From NCBI GenBank assembly GCA_045114175.1, contig JBGUJZ010000048.1, forward strand, positions 1-64,000: 64,000 nucleotides of DNA. Direction: 5' to 3'. Source of the DNA: Cacconaster sp045114175. GTDB lineage: Bacteria; Bacteroidota; Bacteroidia; Bacteroidales; UBA932. The notes under the pieces were generated by a model. It was not told where the DNA came from. It did no database searches and worked only from the letters and a program-made list of their open reading frames with translations. Every line of letters begins with the position of its first letter. Positions within the stretch are counted from its first letter, which is position 1. Position numbers and translations under genes: made by a program. This document shows, one piece after another, positions 1 through 8,619 of this stretch.

Positions 1-506
1 GCTTCGGGGAGAGCAGGACTCGTTCCTTCAATCCCTACGCAGGATTTGCCGTGAAATACAATCAGGATCATTATTTCATCAGCTTGGAGGCCAACACGCA
101 GGGACGCATCGCCAGGTATTCGCTTGACCCCAGCATCAACATGAATACCCTGGATACCAAGATTACGGCCCGTGGCTCGTATACCACCAAGCACGAGTTT
201 GAGTTCAACACCGACATCAGTTATGTCTTCTATAAAGGGTATTCAGCCGGATATGGTGAGCCGGAATGGAGATGGTATGCCTCGGTATCAAAGAACATCG
301 GCGCTTTTAACCTAAGTGTCAAGGTTAACGACATCCTGAACCAGACTCGGAGACTCACGCACACGGTCACCGCCAACTATGAGGAAGATACCTATCGCCT
401 GTGTATGGGCCGGTACATTCTCTTCGGGGTGAAGTGGAACTTCGGAAAGATGAATGCAGTACACAGTGCAAGGGCGCAGCAGGCTGCGTGGAATATGCTG
501 TTCTAA
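1..506 (+). CDS. TonB-dependent receptor / outer-membrane beta-barrel protein, C-terminal fragment
   Basis: The reading frame is open from base 3 with no start codon, so the gene begins left of the window and only about 167 C-terminal residues are seen. The visible part alternates short polar and aromatic strands (for example YKGYSAGYGEPEWRWYASVS and RLCMGRYILFGVKWNFGKMN), the pattern of the last strands of a Bacteroidota outer-membrane barrel of the TonB receptor type. The NDILNQ motif before the last strands is common in this family. The barrel lies in the outer membrane; substrate cannot be told without the plug domain. A strong terminator follows at 532-564. Family call is inference from pattern; the end of the gene is certain. 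Confidence 0.7.
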   Translation, partial: FGESRTRSFNPYAGFAVKYNQDHYFISLEANTQGRIARYSLDPSINMNTLDTKITARGSYTTKHEFEFNTDISYVFYKGYSAGYGEPEWRWYASVSKNIGAFNLSVKVNDILNQTRRLTHTVTANYEEDTYRLCMGRYILFGVKWNFGKMNAVHSARAQQAAWNMLF

Positions 507-531
507 GGATAATATTATAATAGATGACATG

Positions 532-564
532 GGCTGCCCGGGAGGGTGGCCTTTGTTTTTTTTT
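532..564 (+). terminator. Rho-independent terminator after the outer-membrane receptor gene
   Basis: GGCTGCCC (532-539) pairs with GGGTGGCC (544-551), an 8-bp stem with two G-U pairs and a 4-nt loop, followed by a T-rich run (552-564, one G). It closes the receptor transcript just upstream of the AbiE promoter. Confidence 0.85.
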
Positions 565-586
565 GTGCGGGGTTTGATGGCAAATA

Positions 587-617
587 TTTGGCGGAATAAA
601 TATATTTTGTATCTTTG
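587..617 (+). promoter_or_regulatory. Bacteroides-type promoter for the AbiE operon
   Basis: TTTG at 587-590 and TATCTTTG at 610-617 are separated by 19 bp, an exact match to the Bacteroidota sigma-ABfr consensus (TTTG-N19-21-TAnnTTTG). Transcription would start near 624, about 15 nt before the GTG start of the antitoxin gene. Confidence 0.75.
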
Positions 618-639
618 CAGTTAGAAATTCGCTAACGGA

Positions 640-1467
640 GTGGAAACAAAATCTAATAAAACGGTTTCTCCGGTGGAGAGTGCTTTCCTGGGTTATCTGG
701 CCGAGGAGGGGAAGGCGTGGTTCTGCATCGAGGATGCGTACGGGGCTTTCCCGGACAAGTCGGAGGGGGCTGTGCGCTTCATGTTGATGCGGATGCTGGA
801 GAAGGGGCTGCTGATCAAGGTGTCCAAGAAGGCGTACTGGGTTGTGCCTTTCGACCAGAATGCCGACGAATATCTTCCGGACTGGCATCTGTTGGCGGAG
901 CCGCTTGCTGGAGGAAGCCGGTACTATATCGGGTATTATTCGGCCCTGCAGATCCACGGGCTTATTACCCAGCCGTCGCTGAAGGAACAGGTGGTGCGTG
1001 AGAAGCACAAGACGGAGACGGTGGTCCTGAAGGGCGTGGAGTTCCAGTTCATCTTCCATAATGAGAAGCATTTCTTCGGGGTGAAGAAGGTGTGGATAGA
1101 TTCTTACAACAAGGTGCCGTGCTCTGATTTGGAGAAGACGATGATTGACTGCCTGTATATGCCGGCGTATGCCGGGGGCATCATCGAGGTGGCGAAGGCG
1201 CTTTGGACGGCCAGGGAGAAGCTGGATTACGGGAAGCTGCTCTCTTATGCCAAGCAGTTTGACAGTCAGGTGGTGATCAAGCGTCTGGGGTATCTGCTGG
1301 ACAAGCTGGGGATTGCAACGGACATTATCGACCAGCTTCGCGGCCTCAGGAGCGCTGCGGTCTCGCCGTTGGATACGGAGGTGCCGAACGAGGGGAAGAT
1401 TTCCACGAAGTGGAGCATCCGCCAGAATGTTGACATTGAAACGATCATTAACGCGATAAACAATTGA
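640..1467 (+). CDS. Type IV toxin-antitoxin system antitoxin, AbiEi family
   Basis: A 275-residue protein with an N-terminal winged-helix-like part (about residues 10-75, with a KGLLIKVSKKAYWVV wing) and a C-terminal AbiEi-type part containing DLEKTMIDCLYMPAYAGGI and ALWTAREKLDYGKLLSYAKQ. AbiEi proteins repress their own promoter and neutralise the nucleotidyltransferase toxin AbiEii without forming a stable complex. The start is GTG at 640, chosen because it lies just downstream of a clear promoter and the next in-frame ATG is deep in the domain. The toxin gene follows after 4 bp, so the two are co-transcribed. Autoregulation is expected from the family, not shown here. Forms the left end of the defence island. 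Confidence 0.85.
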   Translation: METKSNKTVSPVESAFLGYLAEEGKAWFCIEDAYGAFPDKSEGAVRFMLMRMLEKGLLIKVSKKAYWVVPFDQNADEYLPDWHLLAEPLAGGSRYYIGYYSALQIHGLITQPSLKEQVVREKHKTETVVLKGVEFQFIFHNEKHFFGVKKVWIDSYNKVPCSDLEKTMIDCLYMPAYAGGIIEVAKALWTAREKLDYGKLLSYAKQFDSQVVIKRLGYLLDKLGIATDIIDQLRGLRSAAVSPLDTEVPNEGKISTKWSIRQNVDIETIINAINN

Positions 1468-1471
1468 TTCT

Positions 1472-2275
1472 ATGATACGGCCTGCTGAAATTCAGAAGAA
1501 AGCGAACAAGGAGAGGGTGCGGGACACCCAGATTGAGAAGGATTACATCCTGACATGGATTCTCACCGGCGTGGCGGCGAATGGGGTGCTGTCCAAGGCG
1601 CTGGCGTTCAAAGGTGGCACAGTGCTCAAGAAGTTCTATTTCAAGGACTACCGTTATTCGGAGGACCTTGATTTCACGCTGGTAGATGACAACATATCCA
1701 ACGAGGCCATCCAGGATGCGTTCAAGGAGGTGTTCCAGTATGTCCGTGAGGAAGCCAATATCCCGCTTGCAATGGAGGATTTCGGCATCCACGAGACGGG
1801 GAATATCAATTTCTATATCACCTATGTGGGACCGCTGGGCGGCGTGGGTGCGAACAAGCGCGTGAAGGTTGACATCTCCAGGACGGAGAAGCTCTGCTTC
1901 AAGCTTGAGAACCGGCCGATGTTTGAGTCGTACACCGACCAGGAGGATTGCATGGTCCAGTGTTACTCCCTGGATGAGGTGATGACGGAGAAGATGCGTT
2001 CACTCCTGTCCAGAACCCAACCGCGCGACTACTATGACCTTTGGTACTTGTCGGAAGAGGAAGGGATGGAAATGGCCGACCACCGCTATGAGTTTGAGGT
2101 GAAGGCCCGCCACAAGGAGCTTGATCCGGATTCCCTGCAGGAGAAACTGGAGGGAAAGACTGCGGTGTTCAAGTCCCGCTGGGAGAGTTCCATGAAGGAC
2201 CAGATTGCCGAACTTCCGCCCTTCGATCAGGTTCACCGTGAACTGGGGAAGCATTTCCGGACACTGTTCAAGTAG
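1472..2275 (+). CDS. Nucleotidyltransferase toxin, AbiEii/AbiGii family
   Basis: A 267-residue protein with the AbiEii hallmarks: a GG(S/T)xxK-type motif (KGGTVLKK, residues 47-54), a metal-binding acidic pair in YSEDLDFTL (D65, D67), and the C-terminal motif EVMTEKMRSLLSRTQPRDYYDLWYL region (about 173-198). AbiEii toxins are polymerase-beta-like nucleotidyltransferases using NTPs that stop growth during phage infection, acting on tRNA in characterised relatives. Length matches the family. All key residues appear intact, so the toxin is probably active and needs the upstream antitoxin. The gene is followed by about 230 bp without a gene before the SF1 helicase promoter. Confidence 0.88.
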   Translation: MIRPAEIQKKANKERVRDTQIEKDYILTWILTGVAANGVLSKALAFKGGTVLKKFYFKDYRYSEDLDFTLVDDNISNEAIQDAFKEVFQYVREEANIPLAMEDFGIHETGNINFYITYVGPLGGVGANKRVKVDISRTEKLCFKLENRPMFESYTDQEDCMVQCYSLDEVMTEKMRSLLSRTQPRDYYDLWYLSEEEGMEMADHRYEFEVKARHKELDPDSLQEKLEGKTAVFKSRWESSMKDQIAELPPFDQVHRELGKHFRTLFK

Positions 2276-2307
2276 TCCTGTCACAAACTGGCAAGATAGG
2301 CGCAGAT

Positions 2308-2334
2308 GCCATCGACATGAAGGTCGACGATGGC
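2308..2334. other. Hairpin in the 2276-2506 intergenic region
   Basis: GCCATCG (2308-2314) is the inverse complement of CGATGGC (2328-2334) with a 13-nt loop. There is no T-run, so termination is uncertain. The rest of 2276-2436 shows no coding pattern I can support; the downstream part holds the helicase promoter. Confidence 0.4.
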
Positions 2335-2436
2335 GCAAACTCCGTTGTACCCCGTTGAATCCTATTGGACGGAAAAAGTTTTTGACAGTTTTGGGGGCGG
2401 TGAGAAATGGTGAATATGTCGCTTTGTCAGGCCGTG

Positions 2437-2469
2437 TTTGGGCCGTGTCGAGAAAAAATGCTAAATTTG
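2437..2469 (+). promoter_or_regulatory. Bacteroides-type promoter for the SF1 helicase gene
   Basis: TTTG at 2437-2440 and TAAATTTG at 2462-2469 with a 21-bp spacer. The predicted start of transcription is about 30 nt upstream of the ATG at 2507, which implies that the helicase is expressed separately from AbiE. Confidence 0.6.
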
Positions 2470-2506
2470 TCTGTTTGCGTTAATTAAGAACACTGGGCTA
2501 AACTAT

Positions 2507-5281
2507 ATGAGTGAATTACGAGACGTCTTGGTAAGCATTGCCAACCACACCGATGTTGAGAATCGGGAGCATTATCGCAACCCGAGCATTGGGCGTGGTG
2601 AACTGATGATGAAAGGGCTGTCTGTTCCCAAGACGATATGGATATTAAACTCTGATCCTCAGCAAACATGGGGCGTTAACAGGGACATCACAGGCGCAGC
2701 TGTATCTACATTTCATACAGGAAAGAAAGATTCGTACGCCGAAACTGATTCTGTCGCTGTCCCTAAAAACAGGGAGTTTGCTCGAATTCTTCTCCAGAAT
2801 TACGAAGGCCATCATACTTGCAAGTTTATGAATGGCCAGGTAAAAGATTTCCTCATCAGGAATTCAGCCCATTATACCAACACTGGAACTTCGGTTATCA
2901 ATATAAATGTGGGAGTAGCCGGGATGTCATCCTGGTCTATTTTCCAAAACCTCCGTCAGGCTGCAGAAGCCTTGAACAGACTTGATGAAGGTATTCGCCA
3001 ATCGAGGCAGAAAGAAGAAGAAGCCAAAAGAAAAGCGGAGGAACTGAGACGCAAGAAACAGGAGGAAGAGGCACGTAAAGCTGAAGAAGAGGCAAGAAAA
3101 CTACAGGAAGAGATTAAGGCCGCTCAAGAACAAAGAGAGGCCATTCTCACTCAGGCCTCCAAGGCTGCTGAGTTCATCAGAAAGCAAGTCAGTCTGCGTA
3201 GAAACCCTGTTCTTGACAAGCACCAGGACAGTGCCAAGTTCTCAAACCTGTATAACGGGGTGGCTGAGGTCATCAACGGAGGTCCCGGAACCGGAAAAAC
3301 GACGACTATCATACAACGTCTCAAACTTTTGATTGACCGTGGCGACCTTGAGGACTATATGGATAACCACGATGACTGCAAACTGACCAGAGAGCAGCTG
3401 GACATCATTTCCTCAAGCGCCGACAACTGGATCTACTTCTCTCCGACTGATCTCCTCAAGAAGTACTTGCAGGACAATATGAATTACGAGGGCCTCACCA
3501 ATACGAACCATAGGACGGTCGTTTGGAAGGACTTTTTGAAGGATGCCATCCGGGATGATTATCATCTGGCTGGACAAGACTGCCCCTTTGACTTTATGGG
3601 CAAGAAAAGCGAGTCCAGGATCATCTTTACCGGCAATCATATAGCCGTTATCGAGAACTTCACCAACTTCTTCCTGGAGCAGGTTAAAGAACGCTTTAGG
3701 AAGGTCTCCAAGGTAGATTACAACCAGTTTGAGTGGAAGATTCTGGGCAAGGTAATAACTGAAGAGTGCGCCAAGATAGAGGGCGTTAACAGCATAGACT
3801 CTTTGTTGCGGTTCTTAATCCATCTCAGTGGAATAGGCCAGATGCTCATTGTGAATGGAAAACGCGTAGAATCCGGCGCAGCCATCACATCCAAGTATAA
3901 TGAGCAAATCCGCCAACTTACGGACCGATATGCGGCTCTTTTGAGGCGTGACGAGCAGAAGTATAACGAGGCGATTGAATTCGTCAAATCCTTGGCCACT
4001 GTACCACAGCCTGAGGTTGAAGAGGGAGAGGAGCCCGAGGAAGTTGAGCCAGATTATGGTGACCTATCCATCGCTTTGTATAACAAGCTGAATCCTATAC
4101 TGAAGAAGCTCGCGCTTCAATTTAGGGATAGTTCTGCCAAGCTGACCGCCCAGCAGAAACAACTGTATGAGATTGTCAAGGACGTCATTGTTGAGGAGGA
4201 CCTTAAGCAGCTGGCGGACTCTGCATACTTCGTGAAGTATATGAACCCGGCGCTACGTGGATTCACCCAGTATGTTCTTTCTCCCATTCCGCAGTATTAC
4301 CGTCAATACAGAAGGTCTATGCCGGAGGATGACCGCGTGAATTGGGATGCCGAACTGCTGAACGAGATGGTGGATACCTACAAGAATAAGCGCCTCTTAA
4401 GCCAGGAGCAATCTCTCTTGGTCGGATTCATCAACAACATTGCCAAGTCTCTTTACAAAGCTAGCAGGCGGTTATTCGACAACGCTACTCATAAGTACAT
4501 CCTTGCATATAAGGATCTATGCCGCCCTGTCATCGGTGTCGATGAGGCAACTGATTACAGTCTGATTGAGTTCTACGGTATCAAGTCCTTTGGACATTAT
4601 GAGGTATGCTCGTACACGCTCTGCGGTGACATCATGCAGCTGATGAAGGAAGACGGCATTACGGACTGGAATCAGCTCCGTCATCCGCTTCTGTTTGAGA
4701 AACTGGATGTCAAGAACCTGATAATCTCTTACCGTCAGAGCCAGGAATTGCTGGATTTGGCAGATCTTATCTATCTGGAAGAGCTTGGCGACGTGTCGCC
4801 ATACACCTGCTACTTGAAGGGCGAGAAAACGCCTAAACCGCTTTGGCTCGAATGTGAGGACATAGATGACAAGGCCCAGTGGATAGCGGACAGGGTGATG
4901 GAGATTGTAAAGACATATGATTATGTTCCAACGATTGCCATTTTCACCATTGACAAACATAAGGCAGAAGACTTGAAGGAATCCCTGGATGATTGCGACA
5001 ATCTCATCAAGGCGGGCATTGACGTGAAGGTATGCTCGGACAATACTCTGGAAGGAGAGAAAACACTGCGCATTTTCCCGATAGATCAGGTTAAGGGTAT
5101 GGAGTTCGAGGCAGTGTTCTTCTATGACATTGATGATATTGAGTCCACCAGTCTCATTAACAAGTATCTGTATGTGGGTCTATCCCGGGCGTCAATGTAT
5201 CTTGCCGTAACTTCCAACGGCCGTTCAGAGAAGATTTCCAAGATGCTGCAGAACTATTTTGCAGTAAATGAGACCTGGTAG
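2507..5281 (+). CDS. SF1 (UvrD/Rep-like) helicase with novel N-terminal domain and coiled coil
   Basis: A 924-residue protein in three parts. Residues 1-150 match no family I recognise. Residues about 150-225 are a highly charged Glu/Lys/Arg coiled coil. Residues 230 to the end are a superfamily 1 ATPase/helicase: a Q-motif-like VLDKHQDSAK (235-244), Walker A GGPGTGKTT (258-266), Walker B with DEAT (D679-E680), motif III-like CGDIMQ (about 706-711), and the UvrD-type motifs DQVKGMEFEAVFF (about 861-873) and YVGLSRA (about 889-895). Such enzymes translocate on single-stranded nucleic acid using ATP. The gene has its own promoter and converges on the SF2 helicase gene with 8 bp between stop codons. 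Its place in a defence island suggests anti-phage work; this is inference. It is not Gabija: no GajA partner is adjacent. Confidence 0.8.
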   Translation: MSELRDVLVSIANHTDVENREHYRNPSIGRGELMMKGLSVPKTIWILNSDPQQTWGVNRDITGAAVSTFHTGKKDSYAETDSVAVPKNREFARILLQNYEGHHTCKFMNGQVKDFLIRNSAHYTNTGTSVININVGVAGMSSWSIFQNLRQAAEALNRLDEGIRQSRQKEEEAKRKAEELRRKKQEEEARKAEEEARKLQEEIKAAQEQREAILTQASKAAEFIRKQVSLRRNPVLDKHQDSAKFSNLYNGVAEVINGGPGTGKTTTIIQRLKLLIDRGDLEDYMDNHDDCKLTREQLDIISSSADNWIYFSPTDLLKKYLQDNMNYEGLTNTNHRTVVWKDFLKDAIRDDYHLAGQDCPFDFMGKKSESRIIFTGNHIAVIENFTNFFLEQVKERFRKVSKVDYNQFEWKILGKVITEECAKIEGVNSIDSLLRFLIHLSGIGQMLIVNGKRVESGAAITSKYNEQIRQLTDRYAALLRRDEQKYNEAIEFVKSLATVPQPEVEEGEEPEEVEPDYGDLSIALYNKLNPILKKLALQFRDSSAKLTAQQKQLYEIVKDVIVEEDLKQLADSAYFVKYMNPALRGFTQYVLSPIPQYYRQYRRSMPEDDRVNWDAELLNEMVDTYKNKRLLSQEQSLLVGFINNIAKSLYKASRRLFDNATHKYILAYKDLCRPVIGVDEATDYSLIEFYGIKSFGHYEVCSYTLCGDIMQLMKEDGITDWNQLRHPLLFEKLDVKNLIISYRQSQELLDLADLIYLEELGDVSPYTCYLKGEKTPKPLWLECEDIDDKAQWIADRVMEIVKTYDYVPTIAIFTIDKHKAEDLKESLDDCDNLIKAGIDVKVCSDNTLEGEKTLRIFPIDQVKGMEFEAVFFYDIDDIESTSLINKYLYVGLSRASMYLAVTSNGRSEKISKMLQNYFAVNETW

Positions 5282-5289
5282 GCAGGCGG

Positions 5290-7470
5290 CTACTTCTTTT
5301 TGAGAGCCGTATATTCCCGCATCAGTTCGTCAGGAATGTCCATGTTCCATTTTCGGAGAACGGAGATTTCCAGTTCGACATCCTCGATGGTACGTTTCGG
5401 GGCAATCTCTTCCTGCTTCTCCTGAAGATCATCAATGTCAACAGGTTCTGCGACGATAGAGTCCTCGGTCAGTTGCCACTTGAGATAATTGATATAAGCC
5501 TCCAGAGATGATGTCATAATCATCTTTTTGGCGGTATTCATTTCCGCCATGGCCGGCGTTACCTGGAAGTCATATAGATACAATTCCAGAGCACCAATAT
5601 CGGTCATGCTGAGAACGCTCTTGTGCCCAGAATCATATTTGCCTCGGATGATCGTATCAACGTCACCCTTGATGCCGCGCACGATATGTTTGATCTCGTT
5701 TTCGTCTTTGCCCTTTTTCTCCAGGTAGAAGCGGAACTCGGGTTCGTTGGCGTAGATGTTTTCAACTCCATTCTGCAATTCTGCGCCCTCCACGACCTCT
5801 TCTTTTGAGTTGTGGAGCATCTCGACATCTTCTTCACCCTCCTCGAACTCATCCATGAAATAGACCTCTTTACCATCCACCGCGCGTGTACCATAGGGTA
5901 CGGAATAGTCGCAGTCGTAGCCCTCAAAATGTCGTCTCCATTGACGTTTTGCGGACGGGAAGCCGAAGCGATTATAGAGGCCAACATTATCAAGAAGGAT
6001 TACTTTATCCTTGCCCTTTGCGACACGAAGGCCACGTCCGACTTGCTGCAGATACATGGAAAGGGATTTCGTAGGACGGGCAAGCTGTACAAATTCGAGA
6101 TCCGGACAATCGAATCCCTCACTGAATATGTTTACGTTGCAAATAATGTCAATCCTTCCGGCCTTGAAGTCTTTTACGTAACCATCTCGAACGTCTGCTG
6201 GGGTGCTATCATCAATAGCTACTGCCTTGTATCCGCGAGCAACAAATTGGGCGCAAACGTGAAGGTTATGGGCCTTTGTAATCGTGTAAACAATGCCTTT
6301 TTTACCCTTGGCATAATGCTCATACGATGCCACGATGCCAGCGCGAATCTCATCACGGTCCATCACGTCAGCTGCAGCCTCATCCAGATAATCGCCGTCC
6401 ATGGCGAAGCGGTTAATGCTGTCAATGTCCATCTGGATACGAGATTCGGGCCGTATAGAGTAGTATTCGTAATCACAAAGCCATCCTTCTTTGATGAAAC
6501 GTGCTACAGGCATTGATGTGATGAGGTCGTCGAACTCCGGCCTGAAACTCTCGTGGCTCATACGGTAGGGAGTAGCGGTAACACCCAGAACCTTTGCCTG
6601 AGGGAAGGCACGAAGGATCTTCTTATAACTGTCGGCCTTAACGTGGTGGGCCTCATCAACAATGATGATGTCAAAGGCCTTGCCCTTCCACCTGTCCAGG
6701 CGCCTGATAAGGGTCTGTACGGAAGCGACCTGGTAGGGCATGTAATCTTCCTCCATGTTGTTTGCCGCAATCATACCGGCAGCAAGACCGTATTTGAGAC
6801 TGAGTTTCTCCTTGATTTGCTTGATGAGTTCGATACGGTGTGCCAGGAATAGAATATTGACTGCGGCTTTATGCTGGACACTCCACTCAAACAAATCCCT
6901 TGCGATGGATACGAAAAGGTGGGTTTTACCTGTACCAGTAGGCATCTGGAACATGATGCTGCGCATCTGCGTCCACATCTTGTAAATCTTGGCCTTCGCT
7001 TCGGTCTGATATGGATATAGCTTCTTATCGCGATAAGGATTCAACTCTGTAAAGTCGACTTTGTGCTTGAAGGCGAACGGAGCGAGGTACTGACCAATCA
7101 GTGTGGCAAGAATCTCTTCTGCACCTTCCGGTTCACGTATCCAATAGAACAAAGCCTTCTCAATCTCAAAGGATATGTCAGAGCTTGAAACAACGAACTT
7201 CTCGGTACCCATCCTGGGGAAGGGCATTCGGATGTCTCCTACGAAAGGCGTGTTGATTTGGATAAAGCGATGCCAGTTTCGGGTGAATTCCTTCTTCAGT
7301 TCATCATTAAGGTAGATGACAGGCGAACCTATCTTCATATCACGCACCATCTCCGTGACAGTTATCATCAAGACCGCTTTGTGGGGAGCCTTGAAGCCGC
7401 TTGAATGGCTCACGTGTAGATGCGTAAGCTGGTCGATATATGTCTGGAGCGGGGTGATAATATCTGCCAT
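5290..7470 (-). CDS. SF2 DEAD/DEAH helicase with restriction-enzyme-like N-terminal domain
   Basis: A 726-residue protein. Residues about 20-95 (GFKAPHKAVLMI, then LNDELKKEFTRNW and DIRMPFPRMGTEKF) resemble the N-terminal domain of HNH-type restriction endonucleases, where K/G-x-APHK-LL and PF motifs recur; this is a recognition by pattern only. Residues 150-500 are an SF2 helicase: Walker A MPTGTGKT (176-183), DEAHH (272-276), VTATP (297-301), NIFSEGFDCPDLE (447-459) and QQVGRGLR (475-482), as in the ATPase subunits of type I/III restriction systems. The last 225 residues are unassigned. No nuclease motif was identified. It is the last gene of a four-gene operon, 15 bp after AbiH. Likely acts on phage DNA; inferred from context. 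Confidence 0.85.
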   Translation of the reverse strand: MADIITPLQTYIDQLTHLHVSHSSGFKAPHKAVLMITVTEMVRDMKIGSPVIYLNDELKKEFTRNWHRFIQINTPFVGDIRMPFPRMGTEKFVVSSSDISFEIEKALFYWIREPEGAEEILATLIGQYLAPFAFKHKVDFTELNPYRDKKLYPYQTEAKAKIYKMWTQMRSIMFQMPTGTGKTHLFVSIARDLFEWSVQHKAAVNILFLAHRIELIKQIKEKLSLKYGLAAGMIAANNMEEDYMPYQVASVQTLIRRLDRWKGKAFDIIIVDEAHHVKADSYKKILRAFPQAKVLGVTATPYRMSHESFRPEFDDLITSMPVARFIKEGWLCDYEYYSIRPESRIQMDIDSINRFAMDGDYLDEAAADVMDRDEIRAGIVASYEHYAKGKKGIVYTITKAHNLHVCAQFVARGYKAVAIDDSTPADVRDGYVKDFKAGRIDIICNVNIFSEGFDCPDLEFVQLARPTKSLSMYLQQVGRGLRVAKGKDKVILLDNVGLYNRFGFPSAKRQWRRHFEGYDCDYSVPYGTRAVDGKEVYFMDEFEEGEEDVEMLHNSKEEVVEGAELQNGVENIYANEPEFRFYLEKKGKDENEIKHIVRGIKGDVDTIIRGKYDSGHKSVLSMTDIGALELYLYDFQVTPAMAEMNTAKKMIMTSSLEAYINYLKWQLTEDSIVAEPVDIDDLQEKQEEIAPKRTIEDVELEISVLRKWNMDIPDELMREYTALKKK

Positions 7471-7485
7471 ATAATGAAGGATTTG

Positions 7486-8604
7486 TTATTGAAGAAGCTT
7501 ACCAATGACCTCTGCAGCGTAGTGTTCGTCAGTATGGTGGCCGACCAAGAAGTCGTAGAAGAGTTTTTGGTCGGCCTTGAGATTAGCCGTACGAATAATG
7601 ACAGGTTGGTTGATGCTCAGAAGCATAGAAAGGCGGTCACCTGTCAGACTCTTTAGCGCACGTTTGATCTCTACTTTAGAAGCATCGTCCCGGGTGAAGA
7701 TGACAATGTCTTTTTGGGCGGTGTTGTCGATGCTTGCCTGCTTCGAGAAAAATTGCTCGAAATACTGCCTGTCATTCTCCCCAAGGGAGTGGCCGAAGAT
7801 TATCACCTCGTCGGTCTTATTCAGGGCGGATACGATGTCTGGAGGGTTAAAGGAGTCATCCATCACCTTCTGAAGGAAATCATACTCGGGCTCCATAGGC
7901 GTTCCATCCCGAGTGCCGACGATTATCTTACCGTCTTCACAACTGCCGTGCATGTAATTGACAGGAACATCTTTAAGGCTGTGCCCGCGCATTTGAACAC
8001 GTGTATAATTGAACGTATAGATGCTGACGGTGTTACCTGCTTCAACACACTTGCTAATTGCAAGAAGCAGATGGAAAGCAACGGACAGACTTTCCGGAAT
8101 CGGTTTCTCTATGGATTTGAGATACTTGAAGAGGCCCTCCTTAATAAGGTCAAGAGCTTTACGATCACGCCAGATGGGAGATTTCAATGCATCTGCCTTA
8201 TAATGTTCACCAATGGCCGGTAATGGCCGTTCCCGGTATAAAAGGACACCTTTGTCAACCAGAGACTGGACCAGATCGATCTTGTCGTCATACCAATGGC
8301 ATTGCCATCCATAGGATGTAAAGTCCTTGAGGAAGTCCTTTTCATTATCAGTAAGGATGTCTTCGCCGTCTTTGAGATTATGAAGACCCTTGTAGTAGTT
8401 CAGAAGCTCGTTTTCAAGGTCGTACCACTTGACTGCATCCAGGTTGTCCGGCCATTTCTGGTTGAGATGATGGATGAGCGGAGCGGGATAGTCCTTGGGG
8501 CAGAATTCGGATTCCCAAAACGCCTTGTAGGACGTTTGGAGGCCGAGGTCAAGGTCGAAGCCATTGCCGAGGATGAGGACTATTTTGCGGGGCTCAGAAT
8601 TCAT
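7486..8604 (-). CDS. AbiH family abortive-infection protein
   Basis: A 372-residue protein opening with LILGNGFDLDLGLQTSYKAFW (residues 10-30, split here by the glycine-rich NGFD turn), the diagnostic start of AbiH proteins, with a histidine-containing NYMHGS segment near the middle and a C-terminal IFGHSLGENDRQYF segment. AbiH was named from lactococcal phage abortive infection; its biochemical activity is not established. The gene sits 15 bp downstream of the DUF4435 gene and 15 bp upstream of the SF2 helicase, all on one strand, so it is probably translated from the same message. Usually AbiH stands alone, so its position between a PARIS-like pair and a helicase is unusual. Confidence 0.88.
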   Translation of the reverse strand: MNSEPRKIVLILGNGFDLDLGLQTSYKAFWESEFCPKDYPAPLIHHLNQKWPDNLDAVKWYDLENELLNYYKGLHNLKDGEDILTDNEKDFLKDFTSYGWQCHWYDDKIDLVQSLVDKGVLLYRERPLPAIGEHYKADALKSPIWRDRKALDLIKEGLFKYLKSIEKPIPESLSVAFHLLLAISKCVEAGNTVSIYTFNYTRVQMRGHSLKDVPVNYMHGSCEDGKIIVGTRDGTPMEPEYDFLQKVMDDSFNPPDIVSALNKTDEVIIFGHSLGENDRQYFEQFFSKQASIDNTAQKDIVIFTRDDASKVEIKRALKSLTGDRLSMLLSINQPVIIRTANLKADQKLFYDFLVGHHTDEHYAAEVIGKLLQ

Positions 8605-8619
8605 TTAATGTTAATAGAG

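Noticed and set aside
2507..5281. Gabija GajB
   Set aside because: SF1 helicase motifs fit, but there is no GajA-like ATPase/Toprim fusion next to it, and the N-terminal region is different and much longer.
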